A stretch of 64,000 nt of DNA from positions 155,463 to 219,462 of the forward strand of contig LAKY01000058.1 in NCBI GenBank assembly GCA_000987045.1, read 5' to 3'. This DNA is from Clostridiales bacterium PH28_bin88. GTDB taxonomy: Bacteria; Bacillota; PH28-bin88. Numbering within the stretch: position 1 is the first letter of the stretch; each line of letters opens with the position of its first letter. The notes beneath the pieces are model-generated. The model saw nothing but the letters and a program-made list of their open reading frames with translations, was not told the DNA's origin and ran no database searches. The position numbers were made by a program, and so were the translations under genes. Of the stretch, positions 7,473 through 16,723 are shown piece after piece.

Positions 7473-9329
7473 TTATCCCTCCACCCAGGCCGGCTTCTCC
7501 AGGTAATATCCGGGCAGCAGGTATCCCCGCTGGTAGGCTTCGCGGTTGAGGGCCCGCACCTTCTCCACCGCTCCGGCCATGGCCGCTGTCACCCGCGACC
7601 CGACGAACCAGACCCGCCCTCCCGGGTACTCCTGGGTACGCCCCGCCCGGCCGGCCACCTGCACCAGTGTTCCTTCGTCGAAGACCCGGTCCTGCTCGGC
7701 AAACAACACCAGTACGTTAACCCTGGGGACGGTGATACCCCGCTCCATAATGGTTGTAGTCACTAAGATGGGAAATTCTCCCCGGCAGAACCGCTCCCGC
7801 TTCCGCTCCCGGTCCGGGTCCCGGGAGTGACTGCTGTACACCCAGTCCCCGGTGAAATGGTTGAAGGGGGGCATGGCGGTTGCGTCCCGCAGCGCCTCTC
7901 CCACCCGCTGGGCCAGGTGGATTGCTGGAACGAAGACGAACACCTGGGCCAGGTCTCCTTCCACGCTCTGGTGCAAAAGGTTCAGCACCGTCTCTGGGAT
8001 CTGCAGCCGCCCCTCTTTGAGCTGCAGGGATCTCTCCACTACCACTTGGGGCTCCGGGAGGGGATGACCGTGGGGCCGCGCCGGAAGGTACACTAGTTCC
8101 ACCTGGCCCCGGTGAGCCCTGCTGAACAGTTCCCGGTGCGGGGTGGCGGTAAGGTACAGCACCTTCCCGTCGGAAGCGCGGGCCCGTTCCACGGCGTAGT
8201 GCAGCATCTCGCTCCCCTGGTAGGGAAAAGCGTCCACCTCATCCATCACCACCAGCGGAAACTGCCGGAAGAAACGAATGGCCTGGTGGGTGGTTGCTAC
8301 CACCAACTCCGCATCCCGGTACTTCTCCCGGGAACCTCCGTAAAGGGCCTGCACCCGCACCCCCGGAAAGGCGGCCTTGAGCCGCGGTTCCAGTTCCTGC
8401 ACCACATCCCGCCGGGGAATGGCAAAAAGAACGCACCCTCCCCGCTGCAGCACTTCCGCCATGGCCCCCAAAGCCACCTCCGTCTTCCCCGCCCCGCAGG
8501 CCGCCCAAACCAGGCATTCTCCCGGCCCTTCCCTGTGGATAAACCTGCGGACCGCCGCCGCTGCATCCCGCTGGGCAGGGGTCAGGGCAAAATCCAGGTG
8601 CACCTGAACCGCTGCCGGGTTGTCCGGCTGGGCGGGGCGGCCGGGTATGGCATAGATCGGGCGGCAAAGACGGGACTCTCCCATCATGGCACAGGATGGA
8701 CAGTAGGCGCAGCGCGGGCTGCCGCAGTCCATACAGTAGGCTGGCTCCACCTGTTGGGTTTCCCCGCAGCGCAGGCACTGGCGCTGTGAGGGACTCCGGA
8801 AAACCACCGACGGCCAACGGGTACACTCCCCCATCAGGTGCAGTACCTGAAGGGTGTTTTCCAGGGAAACCCCCGGGAACCGTCCCCCTTCGTTCAGGGC
8901 CAGTTCCAGTTCAGGCAGGTAAAGGATGCGCCCGGCCAGGGCTTCCCGCACCGCCTTGAGGTCCCCCTCCCCCGGCAAAGAAGCGGCTCCGGCTTCCGCC
9001 AAACCTACTACCTCACCGCCCTCCCAGGAAGGCAGCCCCAGGCGGTGAGCCTCCCTGGTCACCATCCGGAGTTTTGCCTGCACCACTGCTTCCGCCCCCG
9101 GCAGGATCCGCCGTCCCCATCCGGCGGCCCACCGGATCACCGGCCCCGAGTTTGCCGCCGGTAGTTGGGCAAAGGGCTGCCCCTGTCTCTCCCTGGCAGT
9201 CGTTATCATTTCCAGCAGATAGGCGGCTTCCCCGATAGGAAGAGACGAGCTAAGCAGGGCTAACTGCTGGTAGCCGTTTTCCCGGGCTAGAAACTTCAAG
9301 TCAAGCAAAGGGTCATGGGAAAGTTCCAC
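7473..9329 (-). CDS. comFA: competence DNA helicase ComFA
   Basis: This 618-residue DEAD-box-type ATPase pulls transforming DNA into the cytoplasm. Residues 185-213 hold a cysteine cluster (CLRCG, CMDCG, CAYCPSC) typical of the ComFA zinc finger. Walker A AACGAGKT lies at 276-283 and the DEAD-equivalent VMDEVD at 361-366. Motif III LTATP and motif VI-like QVAGRAGRTQEYPGG follow. The N-terminal 170 residues are family-specific. The GTG start at 9329 has a weak ribosome-binding site, so a slightly different start is possible. It is head of an operon with comFC. Confidence 0.93.
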   Translation of the reverse strand: MELSHDPLLDLKFLARENGYQQLALLSSSLPIGEAAYLLEMITTARERQGQPFAQLPAANSGPVIRWAAGWGRRILPGAEAVVQAKLRMVTREAHRLGLPSWEGGEVVGLAEAGAASLPGEGDLKAVREALAGRILYLPELELALNEGGRFPGVSLENTLQVLHLMGECTRWPSVVFRSPSQRQCLRCGETQQVEPAYCMDCGSPRCAYCPSCAMMGESRLCRPIYAIPGRPAQPDNPAAVQVHLDFALTPAQRDAAAAVRRFIHREGPGECLVWAACGAGKTEVALGAMAEVLQRGGCVLFAIPRRDVVQELEPRLKAAFPGVRVQALYGGSREKYRDAELVVATTHQAIRFFRQFPLVVMDEVDAFPYQGSEMLHYAVERARASDGKVLYLTATPHRELFSRAHRGQVELVYLPARPHGHPLPEPQVVVERSLQLKEGRLQIPETVLNLLHQSVEGDLAQVFVFVPAIHLAQRVGEALRDATAMPPFNHFTGDWVYSSHSRDPDRERKRERFCRGEFPILVTTTIMERGITVPRVNVLVLFAEQDRVFDEGTLVQVAGRAGRTQEYPGGRVWFVGSRVTAAMAGAVEKVRALNREAYQRGYLLPGYYLEKPAWVEG

Positions 9330-9563
9330 CCGGTATTCCGTCGAGTTCCAGGCTACATAAATATAGCACTTCAGGCAGGATATCCCCCTCTCCCCGCCGA
9401 ATAGAACTTCCTATTACTTGGTTCGACACTTGTTAATATTTTCCTTCATCCTTCAGGACGGATTTATGCTTCTAGAAATATTAAACCGGCACCATTATGC
9501 AAGAATATCTGTGGGGGCACAATAATCGCCAAACGGGAAGCAAGAGGCAGGTATTGCGGGAAC

Positions 9564-10718
9564 ATGAAACAGGAAATCTACCTGGACAACAGCGCCACCA
9601 CCAGGGCACTGCCGGAGGTGGTGCAGGCGGTATCGGCAGCATTGGAGAATAATTACGGCAACCCCTCGTCGCTTCACGGCAAGGGCGTCGCCGCGGAACG
9701 GGCGGTGCGCCAGGCCCGGGCAGCGGTAGCTTCGCTCCTGGGCGTTAAAGCCGAGGAGATTTTCTTCACTTCCGGGGGAACAGAGGCCAACAACTGGGCC
9801 CTGCGGGGAGTGGCACTATCCCACCGCCGCCGGGGCAACCATGTCATCACCACCGTGGTAGAACACCCCTCGGTTCTCCGGGCATGCCAGGAGCTGGAGG
9901 CGGAGGGTTACCAGGTCACCTACCTGCCGGTAGACAGGACCGGAGAAATCAGTCCGGACGACCTGGCGTCAGCCCTCACCCCGGAAACCATCCTGGTGAG
10001 CGTCATGCATGTGAACAACGAAGTGGGTGCAGTCCAACCCCTGCAACAGGTTGGCGCTCTTCTTCGCAAACGGGAGCCCAAACCGGTCTTTCACGTGGAT
10101 GCCATCCAGGGATACGGGAAATTACCCCTTAACCCTTATGACCTGGGTATCGACCTGGTATCCGTTAGCGCCCACAAGATCCACGGGCCAAAGGGGGTCG
10201 GAGCGCTTTTTATCCGGGAGGGGGTCAGGCTGAAACCCCTCCTCGTTGGTGGTGAGCAGGAGGCCAACCTGCGGGCGGGTACGGAAAACGTCCCGGGCAT
10301 CGTGGGGTTGGGTTCCGCCACCGCGGCGGCACGGGGGCGGATGTCCCAAGGGCTGGAGCATATGCGTGGTTTGAAAACAGCGCTGGCCTCCCGGGTGATG
10401 GGGGAAATACCTGGCACCCGGCTCAACGGGCCCTCGCCGGAACAAGGAGCGCCCCACATCCTGAACCTTTCTTTCCCCGGGGTGAAGGGAGAGGTGCTGA
10501 TCCACACACTGGAAACGGACGGCATTTATGTTTCCACCGGTTCGGCCTGCCACTCCAGGCGCAATGACCCGAGCCATGTGTTGGTAGCCATGGGACTCAA
10601 AAAGAAGGAGTTGGATGGGGCCATCCGCTTTAGTTTTTCTCACTTGAACACCCCTGAAGAAATCGACATGGTGGTAGAACGCCTGGCGGAGGCGGTCCGG
10701 GACCTGCGCAGCCTGTAA
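9564..10718 (+). CDS. iscS: cysteine desulfurase (IscS/NifS family)
   Basis: This 384-residue class-V aminotransferase-fold enzyme moves sulfur from cysteine onto its own cysteine. The PLP lysine is about residue 205 in SVSAHKIHGPKG, and the persulfide cysteine is about residue 329 in STGSACHSRRND. The N-terminus IYLDNSATT is canonical. thiI follows 20 bp downstream, so this copy most likely supplies sulfur to ThiI for tRNA 4-thiouridine, as the nifZ-thiI pair does in Bacillus. The pair is among the few plus-strand genes here. Confidence 0.95.
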   Translation: MKQEIYLDNSATTRALPEVVQAVSAALENNYGNPSSLHGKGVAAERAVRQARAAVASLLGVKAEEIFFTSGGTEANNWALRGVALSHRRRGNHVITTVVEHPSVLRACQELEAEGYQVTYLPVDRTGEISPDDLASALTPETILVSVMHVNNEVGAVQPLQQVGALLRKREPKPVFHVDAIQGYGKLPLNPYDLGIDLVSVSAHKIHGPKGVGALFIREGVRLKPLLVGGEQEANLRAGTENVPGIVGLGSATAAARGRMSQGLEHMRGLKTALASRVMGEIPGTRLNGPSPEQGAPHILNLSFPGVKGEVLIHTLETDGIYVSTGSACHSRRNDPSHVLVAMGLKKKELDGAIRFSFSHLNTPEEIDMVVERLAEAVRDLRSL

Positions 10719-10738
10719 TTTGATAAAGGGGGATTTAC

Positions 10739-11908
10739 GTGTACGATCTGGTATTGGTCCGCTACGGGGAGATCGGTCTGAAAGGGAAAAATAGGGCCGC
10801 CTTTGAGGATCGGCTGGTGGGTAGAATAAGGGGGGCACTGGGCGGGCTCCCTCCCCGGGAGATTACCCGGACCTCCGGGCGCGTGCTGGTGGAACTGAAG
10901 GGCGACGACAGCCAGGTGCTCGACCGGCTGCAGCGGGTGTTCGGCATTGTGTCCATCAGCCCGGCGGTGGCCGTCCCTCTTGACCTGGACGCCATCCAGC
11001 AGGCTGGGCTTAAGGTAATGGAAGACACCTTGCCGGGCACCACCTTCAAGGTGGAAACCCGCCGTCCCAACAAACGCTTCCCCCACCCCTCGCCTGAAGT
11101 TAACCGTGAGGTAGGGGGTTACCTGCTGGCCCACCTCACCGGGATAACCGTAGACGTGCACCGTCCCCAGCGGGTGCTGTGGATAGAGATTCGCGAACGG
11201 GAGGCTTACGTCTACTCCCGGGTGGTCCGGGGTCCCGGCGGCCTGCCGGTCGGGGTAACCGGCCGGGGTGTGTTGCTTATCTCGGGCGGTATCGACAGCC
11301 CGGTAGCCGGGTGGATGGCCATGAAGCGGGGGCTGGAGGTCATCGGCCTCCACTTCCACAGCTTCCCCTTCACCAGCGAGCGCTCAAAGGAAAAGGTCAT
11401 CGACCTGTGCCGGGTGTTAGCCCGCTACAGCGGCAGGATCATCCTCCACGTGGCTCCCTTCACGCGGATCCAGAAAGAGATTAAAAAGAACTGCCACGAA
11501 GAACTGTACGTAACCGTCATGCGCCGGATGATGTTTCGCATTGCCAGTCGGGTGGCGGAAAAGGAAAAGGCCCCGGCCCTGGTCACCGGGGAGAGCCTGG
11601 GACAGGTGGCCAGCCAGACCCTCTACAGTATGGTGGCCATCAACGAGGTGGTTAACCTCCCGGTGCTGCGCCCGCTGGTAGCCCTGGACAAAACGGAAAT
11701 CATCGAAATGGCGCGGCAAGTGGATACCTTTGATATCTCCATCCGCCCCTACGAGGACTGCTGCACCCTTTTCCTTCCACCCAACCCCGCTATCCGCCCG
11801 CGGTTGGAAAAGGTCCACCGTACCGAACAGGCGCTGGACGTGGACGGTCTGGTGGAGGAGTGCCTTGCGAATCTGGAAACCATGGAGATCAAATCGGAAC
11901 AGTATTGA
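10739..11908 (+). CDS. thiI: tRNA 4-thiouridine synthase ThiI (no rhodanese domain)
   Basis: This 389-residue enzyme combines an N-terminal ferredoxin-like/THUMP module (roughly 1-165) with a PP-loop ATP pyrophosphatase domain; the motif SGGIDSPVAGW begins near residue 181. It adenylates U8 of tRNA and accepts sulfur from the cysteine desulfurase encoded just upstream. It ends without the C-terminal rhodanese extension of the E. coli enzyme, as is usual in Firmicutes. The GTG start has GGGGGAT before it. Confidence 0.95.
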   Translation: MYDLVLVRYGEIGLKGKNRAAFEDRLVGRIRGALGGLPPREITRTSGRVLVELKGDDSQVLDRLQRVFGIVSISPAVAVPLDLDAIQQAGLKVMEDTLPGTTFKVETRRPNKRFPHPSPEVNREVGGYLLAHLTGITVDVHRPQRVLWIEIREREAYVYSRVVRGPGGLPVGVTGRGVLLISGGIDSPVAGWMAMKRGLEVIGLHFHSFPFTSERSKEKVIDLCRVLARYSGRIILHVAPFTRIQKEIKKNCHEELYVTVMRRMMFRIASRVAEKEKAPALVTGESLGQVASQTLYSMVAINEVVNLPVLRPLVALDKTEIIEMARQVDTFDISIRPYEDCCTLFLPPNPAIRPRLEKVHRTEQALDVDGLVEECLANLETMEIKSEQY

Positions 11909-12045
11909 TATAAAGAAAACTTGGCTTGCGTTAAAGAAGACTTGCCCATTTATGGGCTTAGTCGCATGCCTGTGGTGCGAGCCTTTGGCGAAGGCGGAAG
12001 CCTTAGTTGCACTTATGCCACAGAAAGCATACTTTCTGATGGTGA
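11908..12045 (+). repeat. dispersed mosaic repeat, copy A (long form)
   Basis: This intergenic copy follows thiI. Its blocks are AAAGAAAACTTGGCTTGCG, an inner block TTAAAGAAGACTTGCCC with the hairpin GCCCATTTATGGGC, then AGCCTTTGGCG, CGGAAGCCTTAGT, ACTTATGCCA and a hairpin AGAAAGCATACTTTCT. Copy B (13977-14088) lacks the inner block. Copy C (50741-50815) has only the first half. Confidence 0.75.
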
Positions 12046-12080
12046 AACAAGAACCGCCCTGAACCAAGGCGGCCTTCGCG

Positions 12081-13250
12081 TCAAAAGTTAAAAGTTTCCT
12101 GGCTGGCCTGTTCATCCGGTGAGGGGAGGCATGTCCCATCGTACAGGTATACCCCGTTCCTGCCCATGTGCTTGGCCCGGTACAGGGCTCTGTCCGCGTG
12201 GGTAATGAGTTCGTCCTTGCCGGCGGCGTCATCCGGGAAGGTGGAAATGCCTATACTCAGGGTGAGCAACACACGGTTCCCGTCGTCACTGGTAAAGTTA
12301 AATGTCTCCACCGCCCGGCGAATCCGTTCGGCCGCGTGAACGGCCCCTTCAACCCCGGTGTCCGGCAGGATCACCGCAAACTCCTCTCCACCGTAGCGGG
12401 CCACGATGTCATTCTCCCGCACGTTGTCCTGGAGTACCCTGGCCAGTTGCACCAGCACCTCGTTGCCGGTGCCGTGGCCGTGAGTATCGTTCACCTCCTT
12501 GAAGTGGTCGATATCCGCCAGCAACAGGGACAGGTAACCCTGTCGCTGGCGGTTAAGAGCCTGGTCCAGGCAGGTATGGAAATACCGGTAGTTGTACAGG
12601 GCGGTCAGGTCATCGGTAATCGCCATTTTCTCTAATTGCCGGTTCAAGTCTTCAATCACCCGGGTATGGCTCTTGAGCTGCTGGTGTGAGCAGTTCAACT
12701 CGTCGTACGCCATCTGTAGTTCTTTGGCCAGGCGCTCCTTGTTCGATCGAAAGTGTTCCTCAGCTTTCAGGAGGTAGCTGATCACCGTAGTTAATAGTAG
12801 GAAGATAATCAATTCCTGCGCCAAATCAGAAAAATGGAGAGATTCCCCCAGACCTTGCCGGTAATAAATGACCAGCGCGATAGCATCCATCAAGAGGACG
12901 GTGACGACTCCGTCCACAAAGCCCCCGTAAATGGTCACCGCTAGCAGAGGTAGGAAATACAGGTGGGGGAAAAACACGCTCTGCGCCCCACCCGTGAAAA
13001 GGATCCAGGTGGTGGCGAAGAACAGGTTCATCCCGATCACCAGTACCTTTTTGGCCAAAGTGGCTACTCCCTTGAACAGCACAAAGGGGACCAGCCACCC
13101 GTCAAAGACCGCTACCAGCGCCGCAAGGGCCAGGATCGGCTTGAGGACCTCACGAGAATAGGTACCGATTCCCATTAAAGCAAAGGGAACACTGGCAATA
13201 CCCGTCAACAGCCACAGGTTCCTCTTGGTGTGCTGATACTTCCCGTCCAT
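12081..13250 (-). CDS. membrane-bound diguanylate cyclase (GGDEF)
   Basis: This protein of about 389 residues has an N-terminal membrane region with about five hydrophobic helices (up to about residue 165), a short coiled coil (ERLAKELQMAYDELNCSHQQL), then a GGDEF domain. The active-site loop is GGEEF near residue 288, and an RxxD inhibitory site (REND) sits five residues before it. Catalysis and product feedback are therefore both predicted. It makes cyclic di-GMP from two GTP. The ATG at 13250 has AAAGGAA upstream, which favours it over a longer form beginning at 13289. No EAL domain is present. Confidence 0.92.
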   Translation of the reverse strand: MDGKYQHTKRNLWLLTGIASVPFALMGIGTYSREVLKPILALAALVAVFDGWLVPFVLFKGVATLAKKVLVIGMNLFFATTWILFTGGAQSVFFPHLYFLPLLAVTIYGGFVDGVVTVLLMDAIALVIYYRQGLGESLHFSDLAQELIIFLLLTTVISYLLKAEEHFRSNKERLAKELQMAYDELNCSHQQLKSHTRVIEDLNRQLEKMAITDDLTALYNYRYFHTCLDQALNRQRQGYLSLLLADIDHFKEVNDTHGHGTGNEVLVQLARVLQDNVRENDIVARYGGEEFAVILPDTGVEGAVHAAERIRRAVETFNFTSDDGNRVLLTLSIGISTFPDDAAGKDELITHADRALYRAKHMGRNGVYLYDGTCLPSPDEQASQETFNF

Positions 13251-13370
13251 GGCAACGTGATTCCTTTCACAAGGTGCCGGCCGCTTCACAATAGCCCAAA
13301 AGCGGCACCCTGAAGATTCGAGTTCCCTGCCTTCTGCTTCCTGTCAAGAAGTTATTTCGATACAAATCGA

Positions 13371-13847
13371 CTAGTTCCTGCCTGGATCGGAAGTCTTTTG
13401 TCCGGTTTTGCCAAAAGCAGCGGCAAGATGCGCCCGTAGGACTGCCAGGGCTTCACGGGCGTCCCTCATATCGATCAGCCGCACCTGGCTGAGAGGATAC
13501 TTGTGACCCGGCTTCATGTGGTCCCCCCCCGGCGGGCCGGCGGTTTCTTCAGCCCGCACTAGTTCCGTTCCCAGGTGGGGCCGTAAAAGCCGCTCAGCTA
13601 TCTCCGGGGTGTCGTCATGAGAATTCTCGTCCACCACTACCATTTCCTCAAAAGCACCAGAGCCCATGGCGCCTAGCAAAGGACGCAGCACCCCTTCTAT
13701 ACACTGTTCGCAATTGCGTACGACCAATATCAGGGTAGCTCTCGGCTCAGCCCCCCGGCTTTTCAGGGTGGTTAGCTCCCTCAGCAGCAAGATCGCTACT
13801 AAACCAACCAGTAAACCCAAAATCAAAAAGATCCCCGCGGTTGCCAT
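13371..13847 (-). CDS. membrane-anchored protein with a partial glycosyltransferase-2-like fold
   Basis: This 158-residue protein has a single N-terminal helix (IFLILGLLVGLVAILLL), then a stretch TLILVVRNCEQCIEGVLRPLL and EEMVVVDENSHDDTPEIAERL that resembles the nucleotide-binding half of a GT-A fold (beta1-alpha1 and a VVDENS-DDT motif). It is far too short to be a full glycosyltransferase, so catalysis is doubtful. ATG at 13847 is preceded by GGAAAGGGTGG. The frame continues upstream to 13961 without a better site. Function unknown. Confidence 0.6.
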   Translation of the reverse strand: MATAGIFLILGLLVGLVAILLLRELTTLKSRGAEPRATLILVVRNCEQCIEGVLRPLLGAMGSGAFEEMVVVDENSHDDTPEIAERLLRPHLGTELVRAEETAGPPGGDHMKPGHKYPLSQVRLIDMRDAREALAVLRAHLAAAFGKTGQKTSDPGRN

Positions 13848-13976
13848 CGGTTCCACCCTTTCCCCAGTATTTCCCACCCTGCATCCTCTCCATGTCCGGT
13901 ATCCTTCGGTATGGGGTACCATCATATGCAAGCCGGCTGCTGCCTGCCAGCCCATCGACACCGGTTTTGTTTATGC

Positions 13977-14088
13977 GTCTTTTTCCGTACCATCAGAAAG
14001 TATAACTTTCATTGGCATAAGTACTAAGGCTTCCGTCTGCGCCAAAGGCTTGTCGAAAGCCAAGTTTTCTTTATCAACCTACAGGTAT
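13977..14088 (-). repeat. dispersed mosaic repeat, copy B (short form)
   Basis: Read on the minus strand it has AAAGAAAACTTGGCTTTCG, AGCCTTTGGCGCAGACGG, AAGCCTTAGTACTTATGCCA and TATACTTTCTGATGGT, in the same order as copy A but lacking A's roughly 50-bp inner block. The GAAAG-TTATA-CTTTC hairpin is kept although the loop differs. Confidence 0.72.
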
Positions 14089-14158
14089 GGCCCCAGAAAA
14101 ATCACGCATAATAATAATTGCTCAAAGCGTGTTGAATCATCACGAAGGGGTGAAAGCG

Positions 14159-14326
14159 ATGGAACGCGAAACGGATTCCTGCCTGCGATGCGGCCAGTCC
14201 CTTAGCCTGGTGGAGCATGTACTGGAGGCCGACCCCGTCCCAGTCCCCGGTAGGGGAGATTTATGCCCGCAGTGCTATCGTGACCTTTCAGCCGAGGAAT
14301 ATCGCCGTTATTTTGAAGATCAATGA
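14159..14326 (+). CDS. small two-CxxC zinc-ribbon protein
   Basis: This 55-residue protein has CLRCGQS near the start and CPQCYRDLSAEEYRRYFED near the end, a spacing that fits a single zinc ribbon. ATG at 14159 is preceded by GAAGGGGTGAAAG. The frame extends 24 codons upstream to 14087 but without a usable site. It is followed at once by a strong terminator and faces the phosphohexomutase gene. Function unknown. Confidence 0.65.
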   Translation: MERETDSCLRCGQSLSLVEHVLEADPVPVPGRGDLCPQCYRDLSAEEYRRYFEDQ

Positions 14327-14335
14327 AAGAGGTAT

Positions 14336-14375
14336 GAAAAAACCCGGGTGGGAAAACGCCCTCCCGGGTTTTGTT
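14336..14375. terminator. bidirectional terminator between convergent genes
   Basis: AACCCGGG-T-GGG pairs with CCC-T-CCCGGGTT. The stem is flanked by A-rich sequence on the left and TTGTT on the right. It can serve both the small zinc-ribbon gene (+) and the phosphohexomutase gene (-). Confidence 0.8.
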
Positions 14376-14398
14376 ATTTCATCGTCAGGAAATAAATG

Positions 14399-15823
14399 CT
14401 AAATCCCCAAATCCTGCCGCAGGTCCTGCTGGATTAAGGCCAGCCGGGCATGATCCTTTGCTTCCGCGTACAGCCGGAACAAGGGTTCCGTCCCCGAGGG
14501 GCGGACCAGCGCCCAACTCCCGTCCGCCATTACTACTTTGGTCCCGTCCACATTGATACGCTCCAGTACCGGTACTCCGGCTACCTTCACCGGCCGGTAC
14601 TCCGCCAGGTAGTTCAGCACCCGCTGCTTGTCTTCCGGTGAGACATGCAGGTCCAGCCTCTTGCTGACCAGGGTACCGAAGCGGCCCGCTATTTCCACCA
14701 TCACCCCAGCCAGGGTGGTGCCGGCGACCGCCACGGCTTCCGCCATTAGCGCCGCCGCCAGGATCCCGTCCTTCTCCGGCAGGTGGCCGCGGATACTCAT
14801 GCCACCGCTTTCCTCGCCGCCCAGCACAGTGTCTTTTTCCCGCAAAGACTGGCCGATGTACTTGAAACCAACCGCCGTCTCCTGCACGTCCATCCCGTAC
14901 TCTTCCGCGATGCGGTCCAGCATGTGGGTGGTCGCCACCGTGCGAGCCACCACCCGCCCCTGCCAGCCTCGGCGATGCAGCAGGTGGTACAGGGCTAACA
15001 CCAGCACCTGGTTGGCAGTCAGGTACACACCCCCGGCGTCCACAATCCCGAACCGGTCCGCGTCCCCGTCCAGGGCCAGGCCCAGGTGGGCCCCCGACTC
15101 CCTTACCCTCCCCACCAGCTCCGGCAAATTAGCTTCATTGGGTTCAGGCAGCCGACCCCCGAACAACGGGTCCCGCTGGTGGTGGATGGCTTCCACCTGG
15201 CAGCCCGCCTCCCCCAGGAGGGTTTCCAGGTAGCCGCTCCCAGCGCCGAACATGGGATCCACCACTACCTTCAGCCCCGCCCGCCGGATAGCCGCCATGT
15301 CCACCACCTGGCGGAGGTGATCCAGGTAGGCCCCGGCAGGGTTAATTCTCTTCACCAGGCCTTGCGCCTCGGCCTCACCCATGTTGAGGCGGCGTACCCG
15401 GCCGTTTTGCAGGACCCGGTGCAAGCCCGCTTCAATAGCCTTGGTGGTCTCCGGCAGGGCCGGCCCCGCGTAGTGGGGAATAAACTTGATACCGTTATAC
15501 TCTGGGGGGTTGTGGCTGGCGGTGAGCATTACCGCCCCGGCAGTCTCGTGTTGCTTGACGGCAAAAGCGGTTACCGGCGTCGGGGTGGCTTCCGCGGTCA
15601 ACAGCACCGGGATGCCGTTCCCTGCCAGCACTTCCGCGGATGCAGCCGCGAAATGCTCGGAGAGGAAGCGGCGATCGTAGCCTACCACCACGCCCCGGGA
15701 GGCCTGCCCCTCATCCAGTAAATAGCCGGCGATGGCCTGCACCACCGCCCGCAGGTTGGAAAAGGTAAAATCTTCAGCCATGATGGACCGCCAGCCGTCA
15801 GTTCCGAAAGAAATCCCTGCCAC
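14399..15823 (-). CDS. phosphoglucomutase/phosphomannomutase family protein
   Basis: This 474-residue alpha-D-phosphohexomutase has all four family loops: phosphoserine TASHNPPEYNGIK, metal-binding LALDGDADRFG, sugar-binding GEESGGMSIRGH and phosphate-binding RPSGTEPLFRLY. It interconverts hexose 1- and 6-phosphates and probably feeds nucleotide-sugar or envelope polysaccharide synthesis. Glucose, mannose or glucosamine specificity is not decidable here. GTG at 15823 follows AGGAGG. It is transcribed alone, with the bidirectional terminator downstream. Confidence 0.93.
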   Translation of the reverse strand: MAGISFGTDGWRSIMAEDFTFSNLRAVVQAIAGYLLDEGQASRGVVVGYDRRFLSEHFAAASAEVLAGNGIPVLLTAEATPTPVTAFAVKQHETAGAVMLTASHNPPEYNGIKFIPHYAGPALPETTKAIEAGLHRVLQNGRVRRLNMGEAEAQGLVKRINPAGAYLDHLRQVVDMAAIRRAGLKVVVDPMFGAGSGYLETLLGEAGCQVEAIHHQRDPLFGGRLPEPNEANLPELVGRVRESGAHLGLALDGDADRFGIVDAGGVYLTANQVLVLALYHLLHRRGWQGRVVARTVATTHMLDRIAEEYGMDVQETAVGFKYIGQSLREKDTVLGGEESGGMSIRGHLPEKDGILAAALMAEAVAVAGTTLAGVMVEIAGRFGTLVSKRLDLHVSPEDKQRVLNYLAEYRPVKVAGVPVLERINVDGTKVVMADGSWALVRPSGTEPLFRLYAEAKDHARLALIQQDLRQDLGI

Positions 15824-15937
15824 AAACAGCCCTCCTACCTATCAATAGTCCCATGAGATTTTACCACTTATTTCTAAACCCGTCAACGCGCCACATTCAT
15901 CAGCCAGCCGTCTACCGCTAGAAAACAGGCCGAATCC

Positions 15938-15973
15938 TGTCCTCGTTCCTGCCTCCTGCTTCCTGCTTCCTGC
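15938..15973. repeat. heptamer array (CTTCCTG type)
   Basis: About five imperfect 7-bp units of the TGCTTCC/TGCCTCC class lie just before the stop codon of the YetF-like gene. They are the reverse complement of the GCAGGAA array at 41051-41092. Confidence 0.7.
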
Positions 15974-15974
15974 C

Positions 15975-16703
15975 TTATGAACCCGGCATGTCCGTAATGT
16001 CGCTGATCGTACCTATCTGGTCCTTTTTTACGTCCAAGTACAGGGAACCGTTACTGTCCAAGGCGGCGTAAACCACCTCGTTCAGGTCGGTAATTCCCCG
16101 CTTCAGCAGTTCTTGCTGCAGCCACTGTTCATCCAACCCCATCTGCTGGAGGTTCTGGTGGATTACCTCCCCGTCCATAACCAGTTCGGTCTGCAATCCC
16201 TCATAAGTGGTGGGAATGCCCAGGTCGGCGGGAGTGAGGGGCCGTTTTTGGGACTTGGGGAGCACCGCGAGGTTGCCGTTGGGTTCCAGGAGGGCGTACT
16301 CCACGTCCCCGATATTGAAAATGTTCTTTTCCCTCAGCTGCATCTGCAACTCGTCCAGGTTATACCGCATCTTGCGCATGTTTTCCTCAAGGATCATCCC
16401 GTTATGCACCAGCACGGTGGGCTCCCCGCCGATAATCTTGCGAGCGGGGCGGCTCACCAGGGAGATCCAGCCCAGGAGATAGGTCAGCGTCGCGAAGATC
16501 GTCAGACCTATAAAGTGCAGCCAGGTTTTCTGGGGGCCGATGTCGGTGGCCAGCACCCCGGCGATGCTGCCAAAGGTAATGCCGGTGATGTATTCGAAAA
16601 AGGTCAACTGGCCGATCTGCTGTTTACCCAGGATCCTGGTATACACCAAAATGGCGGTGAAGGCCAAGACTGTCTGGAGAGTTACCTCGATGATTCCCGT
16701 CAC
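15975..16703 (-). CDS. DUF421 (YetF/YcaP-like) membrane protein
   Basis: This 242-residue protein has three N-terminal helices followed by the two soluble beta-alpha subdomains of the DUF421 family; GKQQIGQLTFFEYITGITFGSIAG is the family's signature region. GTG at 16703 has AAGGGAG at proper spacing, better than GTG at 16712. The family is linked to the inner spore coat/membrane or general envelope in Bacillus, but the molecular role is unknown. A 31-codon membrane peptide gene lies upstream across a heptamer-repeat spacer. Confidence 0.88.
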   Translation of the reverse strand: MTGIIEVTLQTVLAFTAILVYTRILGKQQIGQLTFFEYITGITFGSIAGVLATDIGPQKTWLHFIGLTIFATLTYLLGWISLVSRPARKIIGGEPTVLVHNGMILEENMRKMRYNLDELQMQLREKNIFNIGDVEYALLEPNGNLAVLPKSQKRPLTPADLGIPTTYEGLQTELVMDGEVIHQNLQQMGLDEQWLQQELLKRGITDLNEVVYAALDSNGSLYLDVKKDQIGTISDITDMPGS

Positions 16704-16723
16704 TACTTCCACTCCCTTCCTAT

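Noticed and set aside
11908-12045. Riboswitch, for example cyclic di-GMP, next to the GGDEF gene
   Set aside because: The repeat is downstream of both convergent genes, lacks the GEMM consensus, and recurs in unrelated orientation at 13977 and 50741.
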